NCBI GenBank assembly: GCA_028822445.1 | Contig: JAPKDQ010000003.1 | Span: forward strand, 186,001-250,000 | Origin: Rhodospirillaceae bacterium | Lineage (GTDB): Bacteria; Pseudomonadota; Alphaproteobacteria; Rhodospirillales; Rhodospirillaceae | DNA length: 64,000 nucleotides | Direction of reading: 5' to 3' | In this document: positions 43,900-52,417 of the stretch, one piece after another | Numbering within the stretch: position 1 is the first letter of the stretch | How the letters are laid out: every line of letters starts with the position of its first letter | Position numbers and translations under genes: made by a program | The notes under the pieces: model-generated | Seen by the model: only the letters and a program-made list of their open reading frames with translations | Databases searched by the model: none | What the model was told of the DNA's origin: nothing

Positions 43900-44874
43900 T
43901 TAGGCTAAGCCAGAATCAGACAAATGCTTCCGCGCCAAAGCGGTGAAGGGCCCAAAATCTCCGTCGAAGCCAGGTACCGGCCCGACTCGGTTAATCAAAA
44001 TGGCAAAGGTGGAGGACATAACCAAATCCCGCATCACCCGAAACAGCCCAAGGTGGGCCTGCTCACCATCCATTAGCGGGCGGACTTCCTCGTAGCCGTT
44101 AATGAAGGCCGCGTTGACGGTTTCATCTTTGATTTCCATATCGCTGCGCCATACAAAGGTAAAAATATCTTCGGCCAGCAACCCAACACCGCAACTATCG
44201 AAGTCTAACGCAGCCAGAGCCCCGCTCGTCGTGCGCATCACATTTGCAAACTGAAAATCACCGTGTACAGGGCCGCGAGGCAAGTTTAACGGGCCGAGCC
44301 TTTCATAAGCGGCCTTAACAGCCTCTGTTGCCATCACATAGAAGTCATAATGTTCGGGGTCAGACTCAAGCATGCCCAACAAATGCGGCATGCGTTCATC
44401 AAGCATCGCCGTCGCGCTGAGGGCGCGCCCAGTATTTGATGAGAAGTCAGCGCCGGCACTATGTATCTCGGCAAGGGAGCGGCCGGCCTCTACTGCATCG
44501 TCAACAGACATAGTCTCCCTGAAGACCTTACCATCAAGCCAATGCATGAGGGTTAGGGTGCGAATCCCTTCGGGCGCTTCAACTTCAAAGAACAAACTCC
44601 CGTCATTGGCGCAAAACGGAGCAGGCACCAGGCAACCCTTGGTATGCAGGTGGTTCACATATGCAGATTCGTAGGCGTAGGCCTCGCGCGTGCGGAAATC
44701 TGCCTTGGCAACGCGCAGTGCGTACCGGTCTTCGCCCGCCCGAACTTCATAGAAGTCGTTATTGGCGCGACTCACCAGCTGACACTGAACGGGATTGGAC
44801 AACGTATAGCGTTTTGCGAGTTCCCGCTCCAAAGCTCTGGGGTCGAGTGTTGAATGAATAACTGGAAAAACCAT
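43900..44874 (-). CDS. APH-family phosphotransferase (homoserine-kinase-like fold)
   Basis: 324 residues. Kinase-like fold: 'FYEVRAGEDRYALRVAKADFRTREAYAYESAYVNHLHTKG' (Lys of N-lobe), hinge 'TLMHWLDGKVF', catalytic loop 'LPRGPVHGDFQFANVMRTTSG' (H-G-D-x5-N), then 'LAALDFDSCGVG' (D-x-D in place of DFG). Phosphorylates a small molecule such as choline, homoserine or an aminoglycoside-like alcohol. The frame opens with TTG at 44892; the ATG at 44874 after AAGGCGCAT is preferred. Divergent from the two-module VOC gene. Confidence 0.88.
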   Translation of the reverse strand: MVFPVIHSTLDPRALERELAKRYTLSNPVQCQLVSRANNDFYEVRAGEDRYALRVAKADFRTREAYAYESAYVNHLHTKGCLVPAPFCANDGSLFFEVEAPEGIRTLTLMHWLDGKVFRETMSVDDAVEAGRSLAEIHSAGADFSSNTGRALSATAMLDERMPHLLGMLESDPEHYDFYVMATEAVKAAYERLGPLNLPRGPVHGDFQFANVMRTTSGALAALDFDSCGVGLLAEDIFTFVWRSDMEIKDETVNAAFINGYEEVRPLMDGEQAHLGLFRVMRDLVMSSTFAILINRVGPVPGFDGDFGPFTALARKHLSDSGLA

Positions 44875-44983
44875 ATGCGCCTTGTACTCCAAGCGTATAG
44901 CAGAGCGGTCAGCACATACCGTGTCAAGGCAGAGTCCTTGACTTCAAGCTGCTGAACCGCACAGTCGCGATATGGAGAACCAC

Positions 44984-46015
44984 ATGAAGACACAAGACAT
45001 AGGTTTGATTGGCGGCATCTACGACATCGGTGTCGGCGTCACCGACATGGCGGCAGCTAAAACATTTTGGCAGTCCTGCGGTTATCGGCCCGGACCAGAA
45101 GGCATACTCAATGCCAGTCAAGCCAAGGCGCTGTATGGCGTCGACTCCGCTGTTACGTGTGTACGCATGTTGCATCAAGACGCCACTGCAGGACTGATTC
45201 GTCTCATGAAATGGGATAACCCAACTGGCCCAGGCTTGCAGATGGCATCCCTACGCACCCATGGCTGTCGGTGGTCCGTCCATCGCACTGATAATATTGC
45301 CAATGCCTACGCGCATGGCGAAATTTTGCGCATGCAAGGCAAACCAATTCACTTGGTCGGCCCCCACTACAATTTTAATCTGGCAAAACCGGCGGCGGAG
45401 AAAAAGCCCTTTGAAGAGCAACTCCCGGTCACCGGTGAGGTTCTGATGTTTCAGCCCGAAGCACAATTTGTCGCCATGACCCGGATGAATTTTTCGGTTC
45501 CAAAATACGGAACGATTAATGAAACGGCGCCGCTCCGCGTGACCGAAGGCTGCCATATGGCCATCGTCATCCAAGGGGATGACCTTTCTATCTTTGATTT
45601 CTACGAAGATGTCATCGGCTTTAAGCGCTACCACCAAACCGACATCGCCTATCAACCCGGCCGCATGGCAAGCGATATGTTTGAGCTAACACCGGACGAA
45701 AGTTTTTCGGAAGTCGACTTTGATGATCCAGAAGCGGGAGATGACTATACGGAACATTTACCTGGTCGATTGCGCTGCTTCCTCATGCGCTCACCCAACT
45801 CTCCAGACGACCGCTTGGCGCGATCCCAGCCCGGCAACCTGGGCTATTCATTTTATTCCGTGCAGGTGAAAGATATTGCAGCGATGCACGCTAGTATCAG
45901 CGAATCACAAGCGAGCAACGTGAGCGAACTTCTAAACGATGAGTTCGGCACACCGACATTTTCGTTTGTCGCACCGGACGGATTCACTTGGGCTGTCATG
46001 GCGCATGTAGCCTAG
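44984..46015 (+). CDS. Two-module VOC (glyoxalase/dioxygenase-fold) protein
   Basis: 343 residues; start at the second Met, which follows GGAG. Module 1: 'GGIYDIGVGVTDMAAAKTFWQSCGYRPG' to 'MKWDNPTGPGLQ...TRMNFSVPKYG'. Module 2: 'GCHMAIVIQGDDLSIFDFYEDVIGFKRY' to 'GYSFYSVQVKDIAAMHASI...FSFVAPDGFTWAVM'. Module 2 has His near its start but no clear terminal Glu, so metal binding is doubtful. Internal duplication resembles extradiol dioxygenases in layout. Function unknown. Confidence 0.82.
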   Translation: MKTQDIGLIGGIYDIGVGVTDMAAAKTFWQSCGYRPGPEGILNASQAKALYGVDSAVTCVRMLHQDATAGLIRLMKWDNPTGPGLQMASLRTHGCRWSVHRTDNIANAYAHGEILRMQGKPIHLVGPHYNFNLAKPAAEKKPFEEQLPVTGEVLMFQPEAQFVAMTRMNFSVPKYGTINETAPLRVTEGCHMAIVIQGDDLSIFDFYEDVIGFKRYHQTDIAYQPGRMASDMFELTPDESFSEVDFDDPEAGDDYTEHLPGRLRCFLMRSPNSPDDRLARSQPGNLGYSFYSVQVKDIAAMHASISESQASNVSELLNDEFGTPTFSFVAPDGFTWAVMAHVA

Positions 46016-46053
46016 ACGATGGTGATGGTGCATCACGCCTAAACAATAAGCGC

Positions 46054-46314
46054 CTAAGCCTTGAGGCCAACCATCATTGTTTCCAGGTGCGCCTGCAAAG
46101 CAGCGTTCATATCGAAGTCAACCTCTTTGCTAAACAAATGCGTCCAGATGACCGAGGCGATCACAGGACTCATCAGCATCATGGGGAAATCTGACAATCC
46201 GGTGTCGCTAAATTCGCCACTTGCCACACCACGCTGAATCACAGCGCGCAGACCTTCTATGCCCGGTGCAATTACTGCTCGTCCCGGCATTAGCAATGAT
46301 TCAAGCCAATGGGC
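46054..46314 (-). pseudogene. TetR-family regulator remnant (C-terminal domain only)
   Basis: In-frame residues 'AHWLESLLMPGRAVIAPGIEGLRAVIQRGVASGEF' and 'FPMMLMSPVIASVIWTHLF...FDMNAALQAHLETMMVGLKA' match the ligand/dimerisation domain of TetR regulators. The helix-turn-helix half is missing: TGA codons occur in frame at 46315-46317 and 46321-46323, and no HTH is found upstream before the divergent TRAP gene. The remnant begins about 155 bp from that gene, which it may once have regulated. Confidence 0.65.
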
Positions 46315-46468
46315 TCAAGCTCAGCCTCTGGTTCAGTCACCCCGCGGACCGGCCTGCCAAATAATTCTGCCATAATTTTTTAACGCTTTAAGGTGCATAG
46401 TGCATGTCGTTCACAACGGGGGCACCGCCAGCTATGCTGTGCCTATAAACAAACCGCATAGGATCGTT

Positions 46469-47476
46469 ATGCACACTCTTCACCGTTTCGCCGCACTGTT
46501 CGGCTTCACACTTCTAGCCTTTCTTCCGTTAGGGGCTCACGCCGTCGTCGTCACAGTGGGGGGAACCGGCGTGAAAGACACCGCCGGCGATAAAAAATGG
46601 CTGACCTATCAAGCCAATGTGGAAGCCGCTGGTGATCCAGATATTGAAATGCGCATGTTGATCTACGGCGAACTAGGCTCTGAAGACATTCTTGTGAACG
46701 GGATTCGCCGTGGTCGTATTCAGGTCGCAAACTGGTCTGGCCTAGCGACAACAACCGTCGTGCCTGAGATGGCCATGTTATACACGCCGTTTCTATTCGA
46801 CGACTACGCAGAAGCCGACTTCATCATGGATAATTATCTGTTAGCGGCTTACTCCAAGCTGCTAGCCGAGCAAAATATCCACCTAATTCAGTGGGATGAA
46901 ATTGGCTTCAACCAGATTTACGGTAAGACACCCATCATCGTGCCCACTGAGGCACAAGGCATGCGCTTTCGGACATCATCCAGCGATTCTGCCCGGCTGT
47001 TTGCGGAAGCTATTGGCGCGGACGCCATTCCCCTTGGCTTCATGGATATTGTGACAGGGTTACAAACAGGCCTGGTCGATTCTGGCGAAAGCGCTATCAT
47101 CATGTATGTCCCAACTGGCATATCCGGTGAGGCCAAGCACTTGACCTTGACTAATCATTCATTCGCCACATCAATCATTGTCATGCAAAAAAAGTGGGTC
47201 GACGGATTACCTAAGAAGCGCCGCGATATTCTGCTGAATTCTTACATTGATGTGAACGACGGTCGGCAGTGGACTCGTGACGAGTGGAAGACTTTTCTTG
47301 ATGAGCAGGACAAGTGGGGCTTTACCACCCATAACATTGCTGAAGAACAACGAAAGAGTTGGAAGGACGCGGCTGAACCCGTGTCTCGCCGCTTGATAGA
47401 TTCTATTGGCGGTGACGCACAGATGATCTGGGATTTAGTCCAAGACGGCAAAGCGGCTTTCGCAGCACAGCGCTAG
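46469..47476 (+). CDS. TRAP transporter solute receptor DctP, orphan copy 5
   Basis: 335 residues from ATG 46469 (AGGA upstream), which starts the signal peptide 'HRFAALFGFTLLAFLPLGAHAV'; the frame extends to 46400 without merit. Motifs: 'MRMLIYGELGSEDILVNGIRRGRIQVANW', 'TPFLFDDYAEADFIMDNYL', 'GMRFRTSSSDSARLFAEAIGAD', 'IVTGLQTGLVDSGESAIIMY', 'MIWDLVQDGKAAFAAQ'. It lies between a TetR remnant and a convergent enoyl-CoA hydratase gene. No permease adjacent. Confidence 0.9.
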   Translation: MHTLHRFAALFGFTLLAFLPLGAHAVVVTVGGTGVKDTAGDKKWLTYQANVEAAGDPDIEMRMLIYGELGSEDILVNGIRRGRIQVANWSGLATTTVVPEMAMLYTPFLFDDYAEADFIMDNYLLAAYSKLLAEQNIHLIQWDEIGFNQIYGKTPIIVPTEAQGMRFRTSSSDSARLFAEAIGADAIPLGFMDIVTGLQTGLVDSGESAIIMYVPTGISGEAKHLTLTNHSFATSIIVMQKKWVDGLPKKRRDILLNSYIDVNDGRQWTRDEWKTFLDEQDKWGFTTHNIAEEQRKSWKDAAEPVSRRLIDSIGGDAQMIWDLVQDGKAAFAAQR

Positions 47477-47553
47477 GAAAACGCCAAGTAACAGGCATAA
47501 AGCTGGTGAGGCCCAGGCCATGACACAGCGTTGGGCACACACACGCGATCGTG

Positions 47554-47589
47554 GACTTTAGCGTTTGCTAAAGTCGGGTTTTCGTTTTT
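47554..47589 (+). terminator. Terminator of TRAP receptor gene, inside the convergent gene's 3' end
   Basis: GACTTTAGC (47554-47562), loop GTTT, GCTAAAGTC (47567-47575) is a perfect 9-bp stem followed by GGGTTTTCGTTTTT on the plus strand. The hairpin covers the last codons and stop of the minus-strand enoyl-CoA hydratase gene (stop at 47558-47560). Confidence 0.75.
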
Positions 47590-48340
47590 CAGTAAACGCT
47601 TTAAACCCTTCTCGGAAATCTTCGCCGGAAAAAGACTTAACGAAAAGGTCCCGTGTGTCAGCCGTGTCATCGGCCGCGCCATTAAGAATCATGTGCACGA
47701 CCCGCTTTGTCGACTCCGCTGAGAACTGAGACGAAGCACAAATCTGATCCGCAAAGGTTTGGACTTCAGATTCCAGCGTTCCGTCTTCAACGAGTCGGTC
47801 AACGAGCCCGAGTTTATGTGCTTCATCGGCGCCGATTATACGCCCCGTATAAAGAATATCCTTAGCCGAAGAAGCCCCGACGGCATCAACTAAACGCTTG
47901 GTATCCGCGAGGCTGTAAATCAGACCCAGCTTGCCGGGTGTGATCCCAATCTTCGCGCTCGAATCGGCAAACCGGAGGTCGCAACACAAAGCGATGCCAC
48001 AACCACCACCCACGCAGGCCCCGCGAATCATGGCAATCGTTGGCTTAGGAAAACGGTGCAGCGCCTTTTGAGACTCATAAGTGACTTCCGCAATCGTCGT
48101 GGCTGTTTCCGGGCTTTTAAACACCGCTTTCATCTCATCGATGTCTGCACCAGCCGCGAAGGCCTTTCCTTCACCCGTAACGATCAGAAGCCGGACGTTG
48201 GGGTCGGCTTCTGCCTCTGCCAACAGCTCGATCATGCGCCGCCACATATCAAGATTAAGCGCATTGCGTTTTTCAGGCCGGTTGAGACGCAGCACGGCAT
48301 GAGGGCCAGACTTATCGAGGTAAATATCATCTCCAGACAT
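47558..48340 (-). CDS. Enoyl-CoA hydratase/isomerase
   Basis: 260 residues from the ATG at 48340 (AGAGAGACGTT upstream); an in-frame start at 48373 adds 11 residues. Crotonase pattern: 'LRLNRPEKRNALNLDMWRRMIELL', oxyanion-hole strands 'GEGKAFAAGADIDEM' and 'MIRGACVGGGCGIALCCDLRFADSSAKIGITPGKLGL', 'ILYTGRIIGADEAHKLGLVD'. The first catalytic Glu of classical hydratases is not evident ('CVGGGCGIAL'), so it may be another crotonase-fold reaction. It could serve with the acyl-CoA genes at 32-38 kb. Confidence 0.92.
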   Translation of the reverse strand: MSGDDIYLDKSGPHAVLRLNRPEKRNALNLDMWRRMIELLAEAEADPNVRLLIVTGEGKAFAAGADIDEMKAVFKSPETATTIAEVTYESQKALHRFPKPTIAMIRGACVGGGCGIALCCDLRFADSSAKIGITPGKLGLIYSLADTKRLVDAVGASSAKDILYTGRIIGADEAHKLGLVDRLVEDGTLESEVQTFADQICASSQFSAESTKRVVHMILNGAADDTADTRDLFVKSFSGEDFREGFKAFTEKRKPDFSKR

Positions 48341-48485
48341 AACGTCTCTCTTCGCAGTCATTCTTGGTGGCAAAATTCTACATCACTGCACGGAAAATCA
48401 CTATAAAGCGTGGATAAGTTTATTTCGCCTTCTTAAAAGCTCGGCAGCGTTTACCTACATCTTGAACCTGTAAACTTTGGTAGAG

Positions 48486-48504
48486 TATTTAATACGTATT
48501 TAAT
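48486..48504. promoter_or_regulatory. AT-rich repeat/palindrome upstream of the monooxygenase cluster
   Basis: TATTTAAT occurs at 48486-48493 and 48497-48504, an 11-bp (one helical turn) direct repeat, and the junction AATACGTATT (48491-48500) is a perfect palindrome. It lies about 70 bp before the first gene of the cluster, so a regulator site or promoter element is plausible. Confidence 0.35.
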
Positions 48505-48574
48505 GCCACTTTGAAGTTACCCGCCCACCGTCATTCACAGATGCGCGGGTCGTGACACAAGGAGACAAAGGGTC

Positions 48575-49786
48575 TTGGGAGATTTAAGCGATTTAAATCA
48601 CGACCGCGTTATTATTGTGGGCGCTGGACCCGTTGGACTGGTCGCGGCCCTGCGGCTGGTTCGGGCAGGTATTCCGGTCGTTGTGCTAGAAGCAGCGGGA
48701 GAGCCTCATGCGGAACCACGGGCGTCCACCTTTCACCCCCCGACCGTTGATCTATTGGACGAGCTAGGCCTGGGTGCACGCCTGGTAGAGCTGGGCCGTC
48801 CAGCCCGGACATGGCAGTACTGCATGTTCGAAACAGGCGAGCGGGCCATCTTTGACCTGAGCGTTTTGGAAAATGAAACGAACCACCCCTACCGACTGCA
48901 ATGCGAGCAACTGCACTTGGTGAAAGAAGCCGCCAAGATGCTCGATGCCGAACTCTCCGGCGCATTGATATTCAACGCCAAGGCATTGCGCGTTCGCCAG
49001 GATGAAGACGGAGTTGCGGTTGACGTAGAGATTGAGGGCACAGAGACCACACTTCAGGGGCGATGGCTGATCGGTGCGGATGGGGCAAGTAGCGTTGTCC
49101 GAAAACACCTCGGCTTGGGCTTCGAAGGCGAGACCTACCCAACCGCATCCGTTGCCATTGGCACACCCTTCGCCTTTGAGAAGCATATTCCTGATCTGTG
49201 CGGCGTTAATTACTTCTGGGCAGATGGCTGGTCCTTCAGCATGTTCCAGACCAAGGATATGTGGCGCGTCGGCTATTCTCCGCCTCCTGATATGAATGCC
49301 GTGGCCGCAGTGGCGGATGACGAAATACAAATGCGGCTCGCACACATCCTGCCGAGCATCGGCCCCTTTGAGATCATAACTGCGCGGCTTTACAGCGTTC
49401 ATCGCCGATTAGTAGAGAAGATGCGCGTTGGCCGCATGTTGCTCGCCGGCGATGCCGCTCACTTGAATAGTCCATCTGGGGGTTTTGGCATGAACGGCGG
49501 TGTTCACGATGCCTTTAACCTTGCGGATAAGTTGATAAAGGTCTGGGGTGGCGGTGACGATACCCTACTCGATCTCTATGCCCGGCAACGGCATTACGCC
49601 GCCAGCGCGGACATCCAGAAGACGTCTGACGCAAACCATAAACGCCATCGCGAGAAAGACCACGGTCGCCGACTGGAGACACTCAAAGCTATGCAAGAGA
49701 CCATAAGCGACGAAAAGGCCGTGCATAACTTTCTTAGGGAATCATCTCTGATGAACTCTCTAGAGCGAGCGAACGCTCTGACCTAA
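48575..49786 (+). CDS. FAD-dependent monooxygenase (PHBH/TfdB type)
   Basis: 403 residues, TTG start with RBS AAGGAGACAAAG. FAD motifs: 'RVIIVGAGPVGLVAALRLVRAGIPVVVLEAA' (G-x-G-x2-G), 'GRWLIGADGASSVVRKHLGL' (DG motif), 'GRMLLAGDAAHLNSPSGGFGMNGGVHDAFNLADKL' (GD motif). It is shorter than TfdB-type phenol hydroxylases and lacks their C-terminal thioredoxin-like domain. Hydroxylates an aromatic or polyketide-like ring using NAD(P)H and O2. First gene of the co-oriented cluster running to 55224. Confidence 0.92.
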   Translation: MGDLSDLNHDRVIIVGAGPVGLVAALRLVRAGIPVVVLEAAGEPHAEPRASTFHPPTVDLLDELGLGARLVELGRPARTWQYCMFETGERAIFDLSVLENETNHPYRLQCEQLHLVKEAAKMLDAELSGALIFNAKALRVRQDEDGVAVDVEIEGTETTLQGRWLIGADGASSVVRKHLGLGFEGETYPTASVAIGTPFAFEKHIPDLCGVNYFWADGWSFSMFQTKDMWRVGYSPPPDMNAVAAVADDEIQMRLAHILPSIGPFEIITARLYSVHRRLVEKMRVGRMLLAGDAAHLNSPSGGFGMNGGVHDAFNLADKLIKVWGGGDDTLLDLYARQRHYAASADIQKTSDANHKRHREKDHGRRLETLKAMQETISDEKAVHNFLRESSLMNSLERANALT

Positions 49787-49935
49787 GGGCTTACGCAGAG
49801 GCTGTTTCGTTCTCTGACGACACGCAAACTACTTGGCCCAGCCCACCCAGAATTCCAGGCGCACCCTGCCCAGACACTTTGCCAATGGGTTTGAGCGATA
49901 GTAGTGTGAAAGACTACAAACCTCCGGAGAGCCGC

Positions 49936-51117
49936 ATGCTTCAGCAAGAACGCCACGCCGTACTGCCGCAACCATCTTTGAGCGAGCAGGCTCGGCAAGA
50001 TTTTTTGAACCAGCTGGGCAAGCATGTTCTCAACGAGATAACGCCAGGCAACGCCGCCGCATACCAACGGCGTGTTCTTCCGCGTATTCGCGCTGAAAAG
50101 GGCCGGGATCCAGAAACGCGCCACGAAATTCGCAAAGCGATGGTCGCCGACCCCTACTACCAAATCACAAGCTCATTCCAACGCACAGTGCAGGAAATGA
50201 TGTGGAACTCGGTCGATGATACTATCCAACGGCAATTGCCAGAGCTAATCGAAACAGCGAAGAATATTCGCGAAGGCGATACCATTGGATCCCTCCATCT
50301 TGACCCCGACTTTGTTATTCCACCCTACGTCGCCGAGAATGATCATCACTGCATGCCGGGCGGATACTCGGGCGACCTGTGTGAAGATGACATCACAGCC
50401 GGAGCTCTCTACGACAAAGGCGCATTTATCTATACCCAGGGCCTGTTTGGCCCCCGCATGGACGGCATCGGCAAAGCAACAGCCATGATGTTCGCCCGGT
50501 GCTTCCCCGAGATGAAGCCACAAAAGATTCTGGAAATTGGCTGCACTGCCGGTGGCTCAACAACCGGGTTGAAATTGGGTTTCCCAGATGCGGAAATGCA
50601 CGCCATTGACGTCGGTGCAGCCGTTTTGCGCTACGGTCATGCCCGCGCAGAGAGCCTAGGTGTGCCAATTCATTTCCACCAAATGAATGGCGAAGACCTG
50701 CTCTTTGAAGACAATACCTTTGACTTCGTCAACTGCCCGGCCTCATTTCATGAGATGTCACGCAGCGCCGTCTACAACGTTTTTGAAGAAGTGCACCGCG
50801 TTCTTAAACCAGGCGGCGTGTTCCTCATGTCGGAACTCCCCCCATACGAAGGGCAAGACCCTTGGACACAGTTCATTCGGGACTGGGATACCTACAATAA
50901 CAATGAGCCCTTCTGGGGTGCCGTTCACGAACTCGACTTCGCTGAAGTTGCTGAAAAAGCCGGGTTTAGCCGTGACGATTATTGGGCCGGCACCGGGCCT
51001 GGCATTGCTGAAGCCAACGAACTCACTGGCGCAGTCGAAGTTCAGAATAGGAAATTTATGGGTTCAACTCGGGGCGGTGGCAAAGCATGGTATGTCCATG
51101 TAACCAAGCGCGCCTAA
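49936..51117 (+). CDS. Class I SAM-dependent methyltransferase with novel N-terminal domain, copy B
   Basis: 393 residues; the frame opens with TTG at 49879, but ATG 49936 has RBS GGAG. N-terminal domain: 'FQRTVQEMMWNSVDDTIQRQLPELIETAK', 'VIPPYVAENDHHCMPGGYSGDLCEDDITAGALYD'. Methyltransferase: motif I 'KILEIGCTAGGSTTG', 'EMHAIDVGAAVLRYGHARAESLG', 'FDFVNCPASFHEMS', 'EVHRVLKPGGVFLM', 'RDWDTYNNNEPFWGAVHELDFAEVAEKAGF'. Homologous over its whole length to the protein at 18100-19215. The conserved 'D.HC.PG.Y' suggests a special site in the N-domain. The downstream small gene is the homolog of the small gene next to copy A. Confidence 0.87.
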   Translation: MLQQERHAVLPQPSLSEQARQDFLNQLGKHVLNEITPGNAAAYQRRVLPRIRAEKGRDPETRHEIRKAMVADPYYQITSSFQRTVQEMMWNSVDDTIQRQLPELIETAKNIREGDTIGSLHLDPDFVIPPYVAENDHHCMPGGYSGDLCEDDITAGALYDKGAFIYTQGLFGPRMDGIGKATAMMFARCFPEMKPQKILEIGCTAGGSTTGLKLGFPDAEMHAIDVGAAVLRYGHARAESLGVPIHFHQMNGEDLLFEDNTFDFVNCPASFHEMSRSAVYNVFEEVHRVLKPGGVFLMSELPPYEGQDPWTQFIRDWDTYNNNEPFWGAVHELDFAEVAEKAGFSRDDYWAGTGPGIAEANELTGAVEVQNRKFMGSTRGGGKAWYVHVTKRA

Positions 51118-51133
51118 CACAAACGGTTGATCG

Positions 51134-51460
51134 ATGACTGATAAAATTGCGACCCCGCGCCCCTCAAAGGGAAAGCGGCCCCAGTACTTCGATGATCCCA
51201 ATATGGATCAAATGCATTCGATGATTATTGCTCTAGCGACGGAAGTCTCTGTTCTGACAGATCGCTTCGACACCATTGAACGTATTCTTGATGAAAAAGG
51301 CACGGTCAGCCGTGCTGACATTGAATCCTGGGAGCCGGACGAAACAACCTGGAATGAGCGGCGTGAGAATAGAGAGCAACTGATACGGCGCTTATTTAGG
51401 GGCGTGCGTGAAAGCCGCACAGCCCTTGAAGGGCACGACACTCCTGTAGACAAACAATAA
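51134..51460 (+). CDS. Small coiled-coil protein paired with methyltransferase, copy B
   Basis: 108 residues, 16 bp after the methyltransferase stop. N-terminus 'PRPSKGKRPQYFDDPNMDQM', helical core 'ALATEVSVLTDRFDTIERILDEKGTV', then 'IESWEPDETTWNERRENREQLIRRLFRGV'. Homologous to the 120-residue protein at 17614-17976. No known family. The arginine-rich amphipathic C-terminal helix is a further shared trait. Probably a partner or scaffold for the methyltransferase. Confidence 0.75.
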   Translation: MTDKIATPRPSKGKRPQYFDDPNMDQMHSMIIALATEVSVLTDRFDTIERILDEKGTVSRADIESWEPDETTWNERRENREQLIRRLFRGVRESRTALEGHDTPVDKQ

Positions 51461-51473
51461 GGAGCTACACCAC

Positions 51474-52322
51474 ATGCCACGTCCACACATTGAGTTTATT
51501 CAGGCGCAAGCCGTTCGGTGGCATACCCTAGGCGAAGATATGTCTCGCCCTGGAGCGGAAGCTAAGCCCTTAAGTCACGACGCAGATTCCAAAGCCATAA
51601 CCGCCATCCTGCGATATCCCGCAGGATGGTATTTAGAACAAGACCATCACCTGGATAGCGATGAAGAGCTTTACGTCCTATCCGGAACAATCGTCATTAA
51701 TGGCGTGTCATATGAGGAAGGCAACTACGCCTATCTCCCAGCTGGATACCCGCGACACACTATGACGAGTGAGGCAGGCGCAGATGTGATGACGTTCTTT
51801 GAAGGCCCGCACAAACGGGTTCCGGGACCGGCGCCAGATGGGTTCTACGATACCACAAATTTGGTTCAACGCATCCAGACAAAATCCGCCGAGTGGGGCA
51901 GCGCAACAGACCCCAAAGTGATGGCCCCAGGTGTAAAACGCCTCGGTCTACGCAAAGACCCAGACACAGGCGATGCCACGTGGCTGTTAGATATTGATGA
52001 GACAGGCATGACCGGTGAGGTAAACCGGCTGGAGACACACCCGGTCGTCGAAGAGGTTTTCATTCTCTCTGGAGAAATGCACATGCCCATGGGTGTGCTT
52101 AAAGAGGGTGCCTATTTCTGGCGCCCACCTGGGATTCCACACGGACCGGTAGGCACAAAGACCGGCTCTCTCGGCCTGTTTCGTTGCAAGGGTGGGCCGC
52201 TCACTACGGACTGGTCAGAAGACCCACACCCTGTCCAATGGAACGCACCATACGAGCCCTTCCTTCCAGATACCCTAGCAGGCAGTCTTTTGCCTGACTA
52301 CGATTCAACTTTGCCTTACTAG
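51474..52322 (+). CDS. Bicupin protein
   Basis: 282 residues, RBS AAGGAG, 13 bp after the small gene. Two cupin modules. Module 1: 'YLEQDHHLDSDEELYVLSGTIVINGVSYEEGNYAYLPAGYPRHTM', with metal ligands H, H, E and H in place. Module 2: 'NRLETHPVVEEVFILSGEMHMPMGVLKEGAYFWRPPGIPHGPV', with H, E and H. Could be a metal-dependent dioxygenase or isomerase; DUF4437/ChrR-like cupins look similar. Its place in the cluster suggests it acts on the same molecule as the monooxygenase and methyltransferase. Confidence 0.87.
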   Translation: MPRPHIEFIQAQAVRWHTLGEDMSRPGAEAKPLSHDADSKAITAILRYPAGWYLEQDHHLDSDEELYVLSGTIVINGVSYEEGNYAYLPAGYPRHTMTSEAGADVMTFFEGPHKRVPGPAPDGFYDTTNLVQRIQTKSAEWGSATDPKVMAPGVKRLGLRKDPDTGDATWLLDIDETGMTGEVNRLETHPVVEEVFILSGEMHMPMGVLKEGAYFWRPPGIPHGPVGTKTGSLGLFRCKGGPLTTDWSEDPHPVQWNAPYEPFLPDTLAGSLLPDYDSTLPY

Positions 52323-52417
52323 CACTGCGCGCTAATTACCCACACAACAAAAGGTGAAGGTCGCGCCACGCTGCGGAGAAGGCTAGTCTCTATGCTTGGT
52401 TTTTAGGTGAGTGCAAT

